Positions 36,125-46,942 of a DNA stretch of 64,000 nucleotides are shown here, piece by piece. Below the pieces are notes generated by a model. It was given only the letters and a program-made list of their open reading frames with translations. It was not told the DNA's origin and did no database searches. Source of the DNA: Hordeum vulgare subsp. vulgare (taxonomy: Eukaryota; Streptophyta; Magnoliopsida; Poales; Poaceae). Made by a program: the position numbers and the translations under genes. Each line of letters opens with the position of its first letter. The stretch's first letter is position 1. The stretch is from positions 331,164,581 through 331,228,580 of the forward strand of contig NC_058518.1 in NCBI RefSeq assembly GCF_904849725.1, written 5' to 3'.

Positions 36125-36912
36125 TTGCTTTATAAGAAGTGAAACTTTTTGCTCGATATATCACCTGTTTGGTAGTAAGACTTGATCAACCTTGCTAGCA
36201 AACATGTTTTATATGAGTAAAAAGAGAAACTTGTCATGTTTTCATTCCCTTTATCTTTCATCCTCCTTGATGTACCAAAGTTTTATGTTTCTGAAGCTTC
36301 ATATGTTTAACCATTGGTTCGAGCTTTCTGGAAGTTTTGCAGCTTTTGGTACTTCGATTTTTTTTCAAAAGAGTAGTTGTCAGAAAAATTCCAGAAAAAA
36401 ATATAATAAAATTTTCCATCAAAAAAGAGACATACGGGCACCGGGGGCTGACCAGGGGCGCACCCCTGGTCCAGGCGGACAGGTGGCGTGGCCTGGCCCC
36501 TGGCCACGCCCACTCGGCTCCTGGGCCCACCTGGCCCCCTTTCCAGGTATTTCTTCTTCCCTTCTCTATCTCTCACTCCAAAAATCCCAATTTTTCTCCT
36601 GGAGCTCGAGTTCTTGCTGTTCTTGGTGGCAAATTTCGATCTCTCTCTACAGCCCATCATTTGCATTGAGAATTTGAGCATTTGCTCCTTGGTATGTGAC
36701 TCCTCCACTCCTCCAATTAGAATTTTGATTGGTAGTCTTATTTGTGAGTATTTAGGAGTTATTGGTGCTCTTCATATGAGCTTTCATGCAAGTTTAGAAA
36801 TTTATTTATGAAGTTTTGACGCAAGTTTATGCCTTGGGGAAGTGAGTAGAATAGTTTGCTCCAACTCATTTTACTTAAACCTTCATTTTTTTATGTACCA
36901 AAAATTTTAGAA
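36125..36912 (+). promoter_or_regulatory. Leader of element E third ORF with GC-rich inverted repeats
   Basis: No gene is supported. Two perfect inverted repeats lie at 36,451-36,470 (ACCAGGGG/CCCCTGGT) and 36,485-36,510 (GGCGTGGCC/GGCCACGCC), in a GC-rich island unlike its AT-rich surroundings. A donor-like CTTG|GTATGTG (about 36,691) and an acceptor-like TTTTAG (ending about 36,910) bracket a possible leader intron ending just before the ORF start. Promoter or splicing function is inferred from layout only. Confidence 0.45.
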
Positions 36913-37935
36913 ATGAGTTTGTTTGGAAAAGCAAAAGGATGGATTGGGAAGAAGAGACCCGAGCCTACCGATAGACTAACTAGAGCTGCAGCTTCGCCCT
37001 CTACGGTGAGGACAAGTTACAATGATGATATCGTGCCACCGGAGTTGCTCCACGAGATGGACACGGCACGTGCCATGACATACCCGTGTTCACAATTCCT
37101 TTTGGCTGCAGGTATTAAGGATGAGTTTGATAACCCCTGTGCAGCTGCAGGTTTGACACATCTCGTAACACGACGTGTGCCACAATACCCAAAACTCACC
37201 TATTATTTTGTCAACTGGTTTAGATATAATGATAAAACTTCCATGATTGAATTCAGATTATATGAGGATGTCTTTGCCATGTCTTTGCCAGAATTTGGTG
37301 ACGTTATAGGTGTGCGGAATGTCGGGAAGACAACCAGAATAAAAGTTCAGCCCTACGAGCTGAAATCCCTATTTGCCTCCCTTTGCAGCAAGGATCCGCA
37401 AGACATTCATCGGGGGAAGATTTCCAGCATCTTGTTTCCCCACATCAGGTATTTCGCATACTATATTGCTCGAGGGGTGTTAGCTCGTGACAACACGAGC
37501 AACATTTCGGCTCCGGATATTGCTATCTTGGCAGCCGCCCTCTCAGGAGATAACATGTATAATATTGGTGCTTTGATTGCTCGTCGCCTCGTCGCTAACA
37601 GCGACAAAGGGCCTCACTTTGGTGGCATTTATGCCACACTTATCTTTGAGCATCTCGAGCGCACTATACGCGCGGATGATGCGCCTTTTCCATTCATAAG
37701 CTATGATTTTACCACTATGAAGAGGCATGAGTTTGTTACTAGGACTTATGAGTTTGGTAACCTTGTTTATATTATGAGGTTTGACGAGTTTATTACTCGC
37801 GAGATCCGTCTACATGCACCACTTTTGTTTGATTGTACTAGCAGGAACGGATGGTCCTTCACCACGATTGAGCTGGACGAGTTCGTGATCCGGCAGCAGT
37901 TCCAACACACCATGGAGGGGGCTGTTCCCGAGTAA
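36913..37935 (+). CDS. Element E third ORF, Athila ORF1-like, intact (340 residues)
   Basis: It starts MSLFGKAKGWIGKKRPEPTD and remains open to a TAA at 37,933-37,935. An ATG further upstream is not in the natural leader, so I chose 36,913. The middle contains YYFVNWFRYNDKTSMIEFRL, YEDVFAMSLPEFGDVIG and LFEHLER-like helices, resembling the ATHILA ORF-1 family (PF03078) of plant gypsy elements. There is no signal peptide or membrane segment, so an envelope is unlikely. It is the only intact long ORF in element E although gag and protease are broken. Function in this family is not known. Confidence 0.75.
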   Translation: MSLFGKAKGWIGKKRPEPTDRLTRAAASPSTVRTSYNDDIVPPELLHEMDTARAMTYPCSQFLLAAGIKDEFDNPCAAAGLTHLVTRRVPQYPKLTYYFVNWFRYNDKTSMIEFRLYEDVFAMSLPEFGDVIGVRNVGKTTRIKVQPYELKSLFASLCSKDPQDIHRGKISSILFPHIRYFAYYIARGVLARDNTSNISAPDIAILAAALSGDNMYNIGALIARRLVANSDKGPHFGGIYATLIFEHLERTIRADDAPFPFISYDFTTMKRHEFVTRTYEFGNLVYIMRFDEFITREIRLHAPLLFDCTSRNGWSFTTIELDEFVIRQQFQHTMEGAVPE

Positions 37936-39893
37936 TAGGAGCCTTCTTCTTGGGAGGACACCAGGACATCCGTCTGTGCGCCTGAGCCCCGTACGATTCT
38001 TGGAGCTACCAGTAACACCCTAGAGCCGGAGGGAGCTCCTAGAGCCCGCAGTAGCCAAGCCCAACTTAGGCCAAAAGCCTAAGCTTGGGGGAGTATGTAC
38101 CCTTCTCCCCTTTCATTGTACCATCCGTGGTTTCCTTTTTTAATATTTTCGGAGTTTTTATCTGTTCTTCTTTGTTCTTTCTTTGCAAAAACAACAAAAA
38201 GATTTCTCTTTTATTTTTCTTTTGTTTAACCTTTGGAAAACCCAAAAAGATTTCCTTTCTCTCTTTAGTTTGCTTTGTTTACAGAGTTCAGCTCACGTCC
38301 ATGGTTACAATTGCACTTGATTATATCTTTCTACGTTCGATCGTGCAAGTGATGATGCAATAATGACGAAGATCGACGTAAGGGATGCAACAAGGAGAGC
38401 TAGTATGAACTCTGTTTGTTTCTACTTTTGTACATATGCATGTACTTATGATCTAGAGACCAGCTTGTAGCGACATAGTGCTATGTTTACAATGCTTTCC
38501 CACTAGTTCATGCTTTCTTTGTGACTAGCCTCAAATAGCTGCAGTGCATAGTGTGTTATTGAAATGATTTGCATGCATTGCATTGTTCATGGTTTGGCAT
38601 ATTGAAGTGGTATTTCCCTTCGGAGAGTTTTTGGATCGACTTGGCACATGCTTACACATGTTTATGACTAGAAGTCTATCAAGCCTTGATGATCTTTTTA
38701 TTTCAGAATAGTTATATCACTTTCATGCCCGATTCAATGTTGCTTTGTCGCTCTGCACGATTATGACCGTTATTGCTCTCTAGTTGGTCGCTTCCCCGTC
38801 TTTTGCTAGCCTTCGCCTGTACTAAGTGGACTGGCTGCTTGTGCATCCAAAATCCTTGAAACCAGTTGCGCCATACGAGTCCACCATACCTTCCTATATA
38901 TGGTATTTACCAGCCATCCTAACAAAGACTTTCCTGTACCATCTCAAAACTATTCAAATGCACTTCTCTTTTTGTACATGTACAAGCTCATGGAGCGTTA
39001 GGGGCAATCAATATCTTCCATGCTAAAAATATTTTACTCCTTTACAAGTTTATTCTAGTCAAATTTATGAGGCAGAGGCTAGTTTAGAGAATGCCCAGTT
39101 GTAATTGGTTTATAAAAAAACTTACACTCCCCCTTGGCTTGATATTGTATGGAGGGCACCCGCGAATGCGGCTAGCCATGGCTTGTGTAAGAATTGGTGG
39201 AGGGGGAGTGTAAGCGTAAAAAGCGTGGGAACCGCCATTAATATGGTTGGTATGGAAAATATTGAGAACCTTTACCGTCTGCCGTTGACTGGAAAGTTAC
39301 ACTCCTAAAAGCATTTTGTCTCTGTTTCCAAAACCGCGAGCTCTGGAACTTGTTTAGTCTTTGCTTCCAGCCACGGGTTTTCAACCTTGCCATCAAAAGC
39401 CACGGTTCGAGAGTCTTCACCTTCTTTCTTCAAAGCACCAACTATTGAGAGCATAATTGTCATTCTGAGTGTAATGTGCATTGTCCCAAAGTAACCACAT
39501 TGTCTTCTGCATGATTGTGATATTTCTCATTCTGAAATATATTTTTCTAGTATCCTTTAAGACTCTGAAGGAGCGTTTGCATCTATGTTTTGCTTCACTC
39601 ATGGGAACAAGCGAGATACCACTATAGTATGTCCAACTCATGTGCATTGGGATCTCGTCATGATTTTCAGTTGCATATTATTCATTCTTAGTTGTTTGAA
39701 ACTCTTCACATGATCGAAGGATTGCTTCGTGCATTGTCTTTGTAGCATTGCTCCAGTACTTGTTGGACTTGTTCATAGTACATGCTTATATACATATAAT
39801 GAAGCAAAAGAGTTTGTCAAAGTTTTCTTTGTCGCATCGAGTTTGTTGAACTGAATTGCTTGAGGACAAGCAATATGCTAAGCATGCGGGAGT
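37936..39893 (+). other. Element E 3' non-coding region
   Basis: No supported gene in 2 kb. It holds an internal polypurine-like AAGCTTGGGGGAG (about 38,080-38,093), T-rich tracts, a 13-bp perfect inverted repeat CTTACACTCCCCC/GGGGGAGTGTAAG (39,121-39,133 and 39,202-39,214), the GAGGACAAGCA motif (39,862-39,872) and the terminal tract AAGCATGCGGGAGT (39,880-39,893). Confidence 0.75.
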
Positions 39894-40165
39894 TGATACG
39901 TCTCAAATGTATCGACATTTCCAAACACTTTTGCTATTATTTTGGCCTCATTCTTGCATGATTTGAACGAAACTAACCCAGACTGACGTTATTTTTAGCA
40001 CGGCTGTCTGTATGGTTTTCTTGTGTGCAGGAAAATGGATTTTTAGGTGTCCTAGAAAATTTCAATAAAAATAGGGAAAATCCACGCACTAGGAGGAACC
40101 CTTGACCAGAAGATGGGCCAGAGGGGGGTCACCAAGCCTCCAGGCGACCTGGTGGCGCGACGTGC
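39894..40165 (+). repeat. 3' LTR of element E, left piece
   Basis: It begins TGATACGTCTCAAATGTATCGAC after the polypurine tract and is colinear with 32,019-32,285 of the 5' LTR. Element F interrupts it; bases 40,161-40,165 (CGTGC) are the left TSD copy of F. Confidence 0.9.
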
Positions 40166-41687
40166 TGATACGTCCATTTTGCACCATGTTTTCATGTTGA
40201 TATTTATCGCTTCTTTGGCTGTTATTTCACTTCACGGTACAATTCTTATACCTATTCTCTCTTATTTTGCAAGGTTTACATGAAGAGGGAGAATGCCGGC
40301 AACTGGAATTCTGGCCTGAAAGTGGAGCAAAGTTGAGATACCTATTCTGCGCAACTCCAAATGCCGTAACAATCAACGAGGATTTTTCCTGATTTATCAA
40401 AAATACTGGGCCGAAGAAGCGCCAGAGGGGGGGTGCAGGTGGCCACAAGCCTGCACGGCGCGGCCACCCCCCCCCCCCCAGGCCGCGCCAGGCTTGTGGG
40501 CAGCCTGCAGGCCCACTTGCCCCCTATTTTTCTATATGAAGGGTTTCGTCTAGGAAAAAATCAAGGAGGAGCTTTTTCGTGGTTTCGCCGCCGCCACGAG
40601 GCGGAACTTGAGCAGAACCAATCTGGAGCTCCGGCAGGACGATCCTGCCGGGAAAACTTCCCTCCCGGAGGGGGAAATCATCGCCATCATCATCACCAAC
40701 ACTCCTCTCATCGGAGGGGACTCGTCACCATCAACATCTTCATGAGCACCATCTCATCTCCAAACCCTAGTTCATCTCCTGTAACCAATCTACGTCTCGC
40801 GACTCCGATTGGTACTTGTAAGGTTTCTAGTAGTATTGATTACTCTTTGTAGTTGATGCTAGTTGGATTACTTGGTGGAAGAGCTTATGTTCAGATCCTT
40901 GATGCTACTCATTACCCCACTGATCATGATTATGATTATGCTTTGTGAGTAGTTACTTTTGTTCCTGAGGACATGGGATAAGTCATGCTAATAATAGTCA
41001 TGTGAATTTGGTATTCGTTCGGTATTTTGATATGTTGTATGTTGTTTTTCCTCTAGTGGTGTTATGTGAACGTCGACTACATAACACTTCACCATTATTT
41101 GGGCCTAGAGGAAGGCATTGGGAAGAAGTAAGTAGATGATGGGTTGCTAGAGTGACAGAAGCTTAAACCCTAGTTTATGTGTCACTTCCTAAGGGGCTCA
41201 TTTGGATCCACTAGTTTAATGCTATGGTTAGACTTTGTCTTAATTCTTCTTTCGTAGTTGCGGATGCTTGCGAGAGGGGTTAATCATAAGTGGGATGCTT
41301 GCCCAAGTAAGGGAAGTACCCAAGCTCCGGTCCACCCACATATCAAACTATCAAAGTAACGAACGCGAATCATATGAACATGATGAAACTAGCATGACCG
41401 AAATTCCCGGGTGTCCTTGGGAGCATTTTTCCTCCTATAAGACTTTGCTCAGGCTTGTCCCTTGGTACAAAAGGGATTGGGCCACTTTTCTGCACCGTTG
41501 CTACTTTTGTTACTTGTTGCTCGCTACGAATCATCTCACCACACAATCACTTGTTACCGATAATTTCAGTGCTTGCAGATATTTCCTTGCTGAAAACCAC
41601 TTGTCAGATCCTTCTGCTCGTCGTTGGGGTTCACACTGTTACTTATCGAAAGGGCTACGATTGATCCCCTATACTTGTGGGTCATCA
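40166..41687 (+). repeat. LTR 1 of element F
   Basis: 1522 bp. The GC-rich hairpin is 40,443-40,499, with inner arms GGCGCGGCC/GGCCGCGCC around a C tract. A TATATGA-like box lies about 35 bp downstream. It is followed by PBS and a splice-donor-like GTAAGT. Confidence 0.9.
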
Positions 41688-41698
41688 ATACTCTTTTC

Positions 41699-41716
41699 TG
41701 GCGCCGTTTCCGGGGA
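41699..41716 (+). other. Primer-binding site, element F left copy
   Basis: TGGCGCCGTTTCCGGGGA, one mismatch to the tRNA-Asp complement. A donor-like TTTG|GTAAGTGG follows at 41,727-41,738. Confidence 0.88.
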
Positions 41717-41793
41717 GTGAAGCGCCTTTGGTAAGTGGAACTTGGTAAGGAAACATTCATATAGTGTGCTGAAATTTATTGTCACTTGTCACT

Positions 41794-44390
41794 ATGGATA
41801 CTAATCCTTTGAGGGGCTTGTTCATGGTATCTACACCTCAAACGGAAGAACATATAGTTGCTCCTCAGCCTGTTGCGCCTACTGAAAATATTTGCTTTGA
41901 ATTTCCTTCGGGTATGCTTGAGAAACTGCTGGCTAATCCTTTTACACGAGATGGAACATCACATCCAGACTTGCATCTAATCTATGTAGATGAAGTTTGT
42001 GGTCTATTTAAGCTTGCTGGTTTGCCCAAGGATGAGGTCAAGAAGAGGGTCTTTCCTTTATCTTTGAAGGATAAGGCGTTGACATGGTATAGGCTATGTG
42101 ATGACACTGGATAATGGGACTACAAGCGGTTGAAATTGCAATTTCATCAAAAGTTTTGTCCTATGCATTTAGTACATCGTGATCGGAATTATATTTACAA
42201 TTTTTGGCCTCGTGACAAAGAAAGCATCACTCAAGCTTGGGGGAGGCTTAAATCAATGCTATATTCAGTTATTCTAGTTTCTAGACGGTTATTCTGGTTT
42301 CTAGACGGTTATTCTGGTTTCGCCCAAATACCAGTTGCACAATCTGATCTGGAGAAAACCACTTTCACCTGTCCTTTCGGTACCTTTGCTTATAGACATA
42401 TGCCTTTTGGCTTATGTAATGCACCTGTCACCTTTCAAAGATGTATGATGGCTATATTCTCTGACTTTTGTGAAAAGATTGTTTAGGTTTTCATGGATGA
42501 CTTCTCCGTTTACAGGTATTCCTTTGATGATTGCCTCAGCAACCTTGATCGAGTCTTGCAAAGATGTAAAGACACCAATCTTGTCTTGAATTGGGAGAAG
42601 TGCCACTTTATGGTTAATGAAGGCATCGTCCTAGGACATAAAATTTCCGAAAGAGGTATTGAAGTCGATAAGGCTAAGGTTGATGCAATCGAGAAAATGC
42701 CATACCCCACAAATATCAAAGGGATAAGAAGTTTCCATGGTCTTGCTGGTTTCTATCGAAGGTTCATCAAAGACTTCTCTAAGATTTCTAGGCCTGTTAC
42801 CTTCTCTTACAAAAGGATATTCCTTTTCTTTTTGACGATGATTGTGAGGAAGCCTTCGAAATACTTAAGAGGGCTTTGATAACTGCACCTATTGTTCAAC
42901 CACCTGATTGGAACTTACCTTTTGAGATCATGTGTGACGCTAGTGATTATGCCGTTGGTGTTGTTCTAGGGCAAAGAGTCGATAAGAAGTTGAATGTTAT
43001 TCACTACGCTAGTAAAACTCTAGACAGTGCCCAAAGAAACTGTGACTCTACGGAGAAGGAATTTTTAGCAGTCGTGTTTGCATGTGAAAAGTTCAGGTCT
43101 TACATAGTTGATTCCAAAATCACTATTCACACAGATCATGCTGCTATTAAATACCTCATGGAGAAGAAAGACGCTAAACCTAGACTTATCAGATGGGTTC
43201 TCTTGCTACAAGAATTTTATTTGCATGTTGTCGACAGAAAGGGTGCTGATAACCCAGTAGCAGATAACTTGTCTAGGTTGGAGAACGTTCTTGATGACCC
43301 ACAACCTATTGATGATAGCTTTCCCGATGAGAAATTGAATGTCATCAATGCTTCACGTAGTGCACCGTGGTATGCTGATTATGCAAACTATATCGTTGCC
43401 AAATATATACCACCTAGTGTCACTCCGAGGCCTAATAAGGACACCATGCGGGAGATAAAACTGCACACAAGGTATTGCAATCAGGTTTCTATTGGCCCAC
43501 TCTCTTCAAGGATGCCCGTAAGTTTGTCTTGTCTTGTGACGAATGTCAAAGAATAGGTAATATTAGCAAACGTCAGGAAATGTCTATGAACTATTCACTT
43601 GTCATTGAACCATTTAATGTCTGGGGCTTTGATTATATGGGACCTTTTCCAAAATCCAATGGGTATACTCACATCCTAGTTGTTGTTGATTATGTCACTA
43701 AGTGGGTAGAAGCTATCCCCACTAGTAGTGTTGATCACAACACCTCTATCAAGATGCTGAAAGAAGTTATCTTCCCTAGATTTGGAGTCCCTAGATATCT
43801 AATGACCGACGGTGGTTCACACTTCATTCATGGTGTTTTCCGTAAAATACTTGCTAAGTACGATGTCAACCATAGAATTGTGTCTCCCTACCACCCTCAG
43901 TCCAGTGGTCAAGTAGAGCTAAGTAAAAGAGAGACTAAACTGATTCTGCAAAAGACTGTCAACAGGTCTAGAAAGAATTGGTCTAAGAAGCTCGATGATG
44001 CACTGTGGGCTTATAGAACTGCCTATAAGAATCCCATGGGCATCTCCGTACAAAATGGTGTATGGGAAAGCATGTCACTTACCTCTTGAGCTAGAGCATA
44101 AAGCTTATTGGGCAATCAAAGAGATCAACTTTGATTTCAAACTTGCCGGTGAGAAGAGGTTATTTGACATTAGCTCGCTTGATGAGTGGAGAAATCAAGC
44201 ATATGAGAATGCCAAGCTCTTCAAAGAGAAGGTAAACAGGTGGCATGATAAGAGGATACAAAAGCGTGAGTTCAATGTAGGTGATTACGTCTTGCTATAT
44301 AACTCTCGTTTAAGATTCTTTGCAGGCAAGCTTCTCTCTAAATGGGAAGGTCCCAATGTTGTTGAGGAGTATATCGTTCCGGTGCTATGA
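41794..44390 (+). pseudogene. Element F left copy gag-pol remnant with in-frame gag-RT fusion
   Basis: Gag starts MDTNPLRGLFMVSTPQTE at 41,794 and meets a TAA at 42,112 where the right copy has a Ser codon. At 42,267 gag joins RT directly: about 1.85 kb (end of gag, protease and RT start) is missing relative to the right copy. The junction holds three copies of a ~20-bp unit and keeps the frame. RT then reads to a TAG (42,484) just before the FMDDF catalytic motif. A one-base loss near 42,805 shifts the frame, RNase H ([13 protein letters not shown]) is open, a 142-bp deletion near 43,417 removes the integrase zinc finger start, and a two-base loss near 44,044 shifts it again. It is non-functional. 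Confidence 0.88.
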
Positions 44391-44677
44391 AGATCAACAA
44401 CACGGAAGGTAATTGTCCGAGAGTGGTAAATGGGCAGAGAATCAAGCATTATATCTCAGGTACTCCCATAAATGTTGAAAGAAATATCATCAATCCCATA
44501 ACTCCGGAAGAATACCTAAGGGAGATTTATCACCCTGTTTCACACTCCGAAAACGAAGAGGTATGAGATTCGGTAAGAAAACAGAGTCCAAAATGTTCCC
44601 CATAGGAAATTTTCTCCGTTCTGGAATATTTGAAAAAATACAAAAATTGGAAGTAGTCCGGAAAGTGCGCGAGGAGG

Positions 44678-44732
44678 CGACAAGCCTGCACGGCGCGGGC
44701 CCACCCCCTGGCCGCACCGTGAGGGCTTGTGG
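44678..44732 (+). promoter_or_regulatory. LTR-like GC hairpin upstream of ORF3, left copy
   Basis: GACAAGCC...GGCTTGTGG flanks a GC-rich core like that in the LTRs (TGCACGGCGCGGG, CCCCCTGGCC). A TATA-like TATATATAC lies about 70 bp downstream (44,797-44,810 region). The left arm has one change from CCACAAGCC. Promoter function is inferred by resemblance. Confidence 0.5.
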
Positions 44733-44890
44733 ACACCTCGTGCGCCTCCCGAACTCCGTTTTCGTGCAGGCTATTCCTTTTGGTCTGGAAAAAATCATTA
44801 TATATACTTCCGTTTGGTCTGACCCCTGCATCATGCAGATTTCCTTTGTTTTTCGTTTCGAGCATGTTTGTGTTGCAGATCTAGATCGCT

Positions 44891-45409
44891 ATGACTTCCC
44901 CAAAAGCTCCAAAGGACAAGATCTTCGACAAGGTCATCAATCCCTACCTCATGAAAGTGCTGCAACACCCTCAATCTATCGAGATGCGTGAGGGGATATT
45001 GCACATCCAGGATGTTGAGGGGCCTAAGGACACCGGAATCGTGGAGACGAGGCTCGAAGCAATGGAGCAACAAGTCTATAAGTGTCAAGGGATGGTGGAG
45101 CGTAGACTCAACGCCAACCACATGATGATCACGGAGTTCACCAACAAGCACAGGATTGATGCCAATGACATTGGGAAGCATCTCTCCAGGCTCTATGACA
45201 GGGTTGATCAACTCCACGGCCAGATCAATGACCTGCAGACCCAAAACTGTGAATATGAGTATAGATTTAAATCAATAAGGTTGGCTGCAGATTTGAGGAT
45301 TCCGGAGACTCGTTCATCTTTCCATGGTGGAGCACCTATGCCTTGGAAGACGGAGGACCAAACTCATGCTGCAACAACTCCACCTTCACCACCAAAGGAA
45401 GACAACTGA
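44891..45409 (+). CDS. Element F third ORF, left copy (172 residues), intact
   Basis: It starts MTSPKAPKDKIFDKVINPYL and stays open to TGA at 45,407-45,409. The middle, from about residue 55 to 115, has heptad-like spacing of hydrophobic residues (MEQQVYKCQGMVERRL, IGKHLSRLYDRVDQLHGQIN) suggesting a coiled coil. The C-terminal third is Pro/Thr/Ser-rich. It has no signal peptide, membrane span or known domain. A CAG splice acceptor-like site (GTTGCAG, 44,872-44,878) lies 12 bases before the ATG. It occupies the position of env in retroviruses, but the sequence does not support a membrane protein. It is intact although gag-pol in this copy is badly deleted. Confidence 0.7.
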   Translation: MTSPKAPKDKIFDKVINPYLMKVLQHPQSIEMREGILHIQDVEGPKDTGIVETRLEAMEQQVYKCQGMVERRLNANHMMITEFTNKHRIDANDIGKHLSRLYDRVDQLHGQINDLQTQNCEYEYRFKSIRLAADLRIPETRSSFHGGAPMPWKTEDQTHAATTPPSPPKEDN

Positions 45410-46942
45410 GCATTGGTATGGGCAATCCCCTTGGCTTTTTCCAAGCTTGGGGGAGTTGCCCCGGTATCGTATCACCATCACACCTTTTGCCTTTACCTTT
45501 GTTTTAGTTTTCCTTTTCAGTTTTCTCTTTTTCTAGTAGTTTAAAAGTCTTAGTGTTTTAGTTTTGAGTTTTGCTTTGTGTCACCCCCAATGTATTCTTG
45601 CTCATGAGCCATATAATAAAGAGTGTCGTAGTTGAAGGGCTTTGTCTCTTGCCATGATCAAAAGAGTGAGAATAGAACAAAAGCATGAAAGATCATGTAG
45701 TGATCTTATGGGAAGTGATGGCTTCACATATAAAAAGAATGAGTATTGAAACTTGTTGAGGGTAGGCAAACGTAGACCTTGGTCACTCTTGCAATTAATA
45801 GCAAGGGATAAGGAAGGAGAGGTTCACATATAAATATATCATATCTGACACCATCTGTAATTGTGAACACTCACTAAACTATTGCATGACTAGAAGTAGA
45901 TGTTGGACAAGGAAGACAAAGTAATGAATTGTGTTTGCTTAGCTCTGAACAATGTTATATGATTAGAGATCCCTTAGCATGTGACGATTGCTTCCACCTC
46001 ATATTAGCCAAAACTCCCGCACTAAGTAGAGATACTACTTGTGCATCCATAAACCTTCAAACCAGTTTTGCCATGAGTGTCCACCATACCTACCTATGGA
46101 TTGAATAAGATCCCTCAAGTAAGTTGTCATCGGTGCAAGCAATAAGAATTGCTTTCTAATATGTATGATCTATTAGTGTGTGGAAAATAAGCTTTATACG
46201 AACCTGTTATGAGGAAGACATAAAAGAGACAGACTTCATAATAAAGTTCTTTATCACAAGAGGCAATATAAAGTGACGTTCCTCCGCACTAAGAGGACAC
46301 GCATCCAACCCTCAAAAGCGCATGACAACCTCTGCTTCCCTCTGTGAAGGGCCTATCTTGTACCTTTACTTTTTGCCCTTGAAAGAGTCATGGTGATCTT
46401 CACCAGTTCCCTATTTTGCCATTGTCTTGGCTACCGTAACATGATTGGGAAAGATCTATATTCATATGTCAACTTGGAGGTAGGTATCCATGAATTATTA
46501 TTGTTGACATTACCCTTGAGGTAAGCAGTTGGGAGGAAAATATAAGCCCCTATCTTTCTCTGTGTTCAGCTGAAACTTTGATCTCATGAGTACCACGTGA
46601 GTTGTAGCAATTGTAGAGAATGAAAGAATGGTTGAGTATGTGGATTTGCTTTACAAGCTCTTACTTGACTCTTTCTGATGTTGTGATAATTTGCAATTGC
46701 TTCAATGACTAAAGGCTATCGGTTGTTACTTCTCGGTAAGGTTCTTGATCCATGCTTTACTTTGTGAAGGAATTATCACTTTAGCATGAGAGATTATATG
46801 TTGGTATTGTTGTTCTGATCATGATCATGATGCATGCATGTTCCTATCTTGTTTTGTCGACACCTCTCTCCCTAAACATGTGCACATATTTATTGAGCTA
46901 GGCTTTCGCTTGAGGACAAGCAAGGTCTAAGCTTGGGGGAGT
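45410..46942 (+). other. Element F 3' non-coding region, left copy
   Basis: No supported gene. It has an internal polypurine-like CCAAGCTTGGGGGAGTTG (45,442-45,460 region), the GAGGACAAGCA motif (46,912-46,922) and the terminal polypurine tract AAGCTTGGGGGAGT (46,929-46,942). Confidence 0.8.

Noticed and set aside
36192..36811. Overlapping ORFs upstream of element E's third ORF
   Set aside because: They cross the GC-rich inverted repeats and T-rich tracts in several frames with no domain; the leader interpretation is simpler.
41779..41793. Upstream start for the element F left-copy gag
   Set aside because: It would use a TTG; the ATG at 41,794 matches the right copy's start at 48,557.
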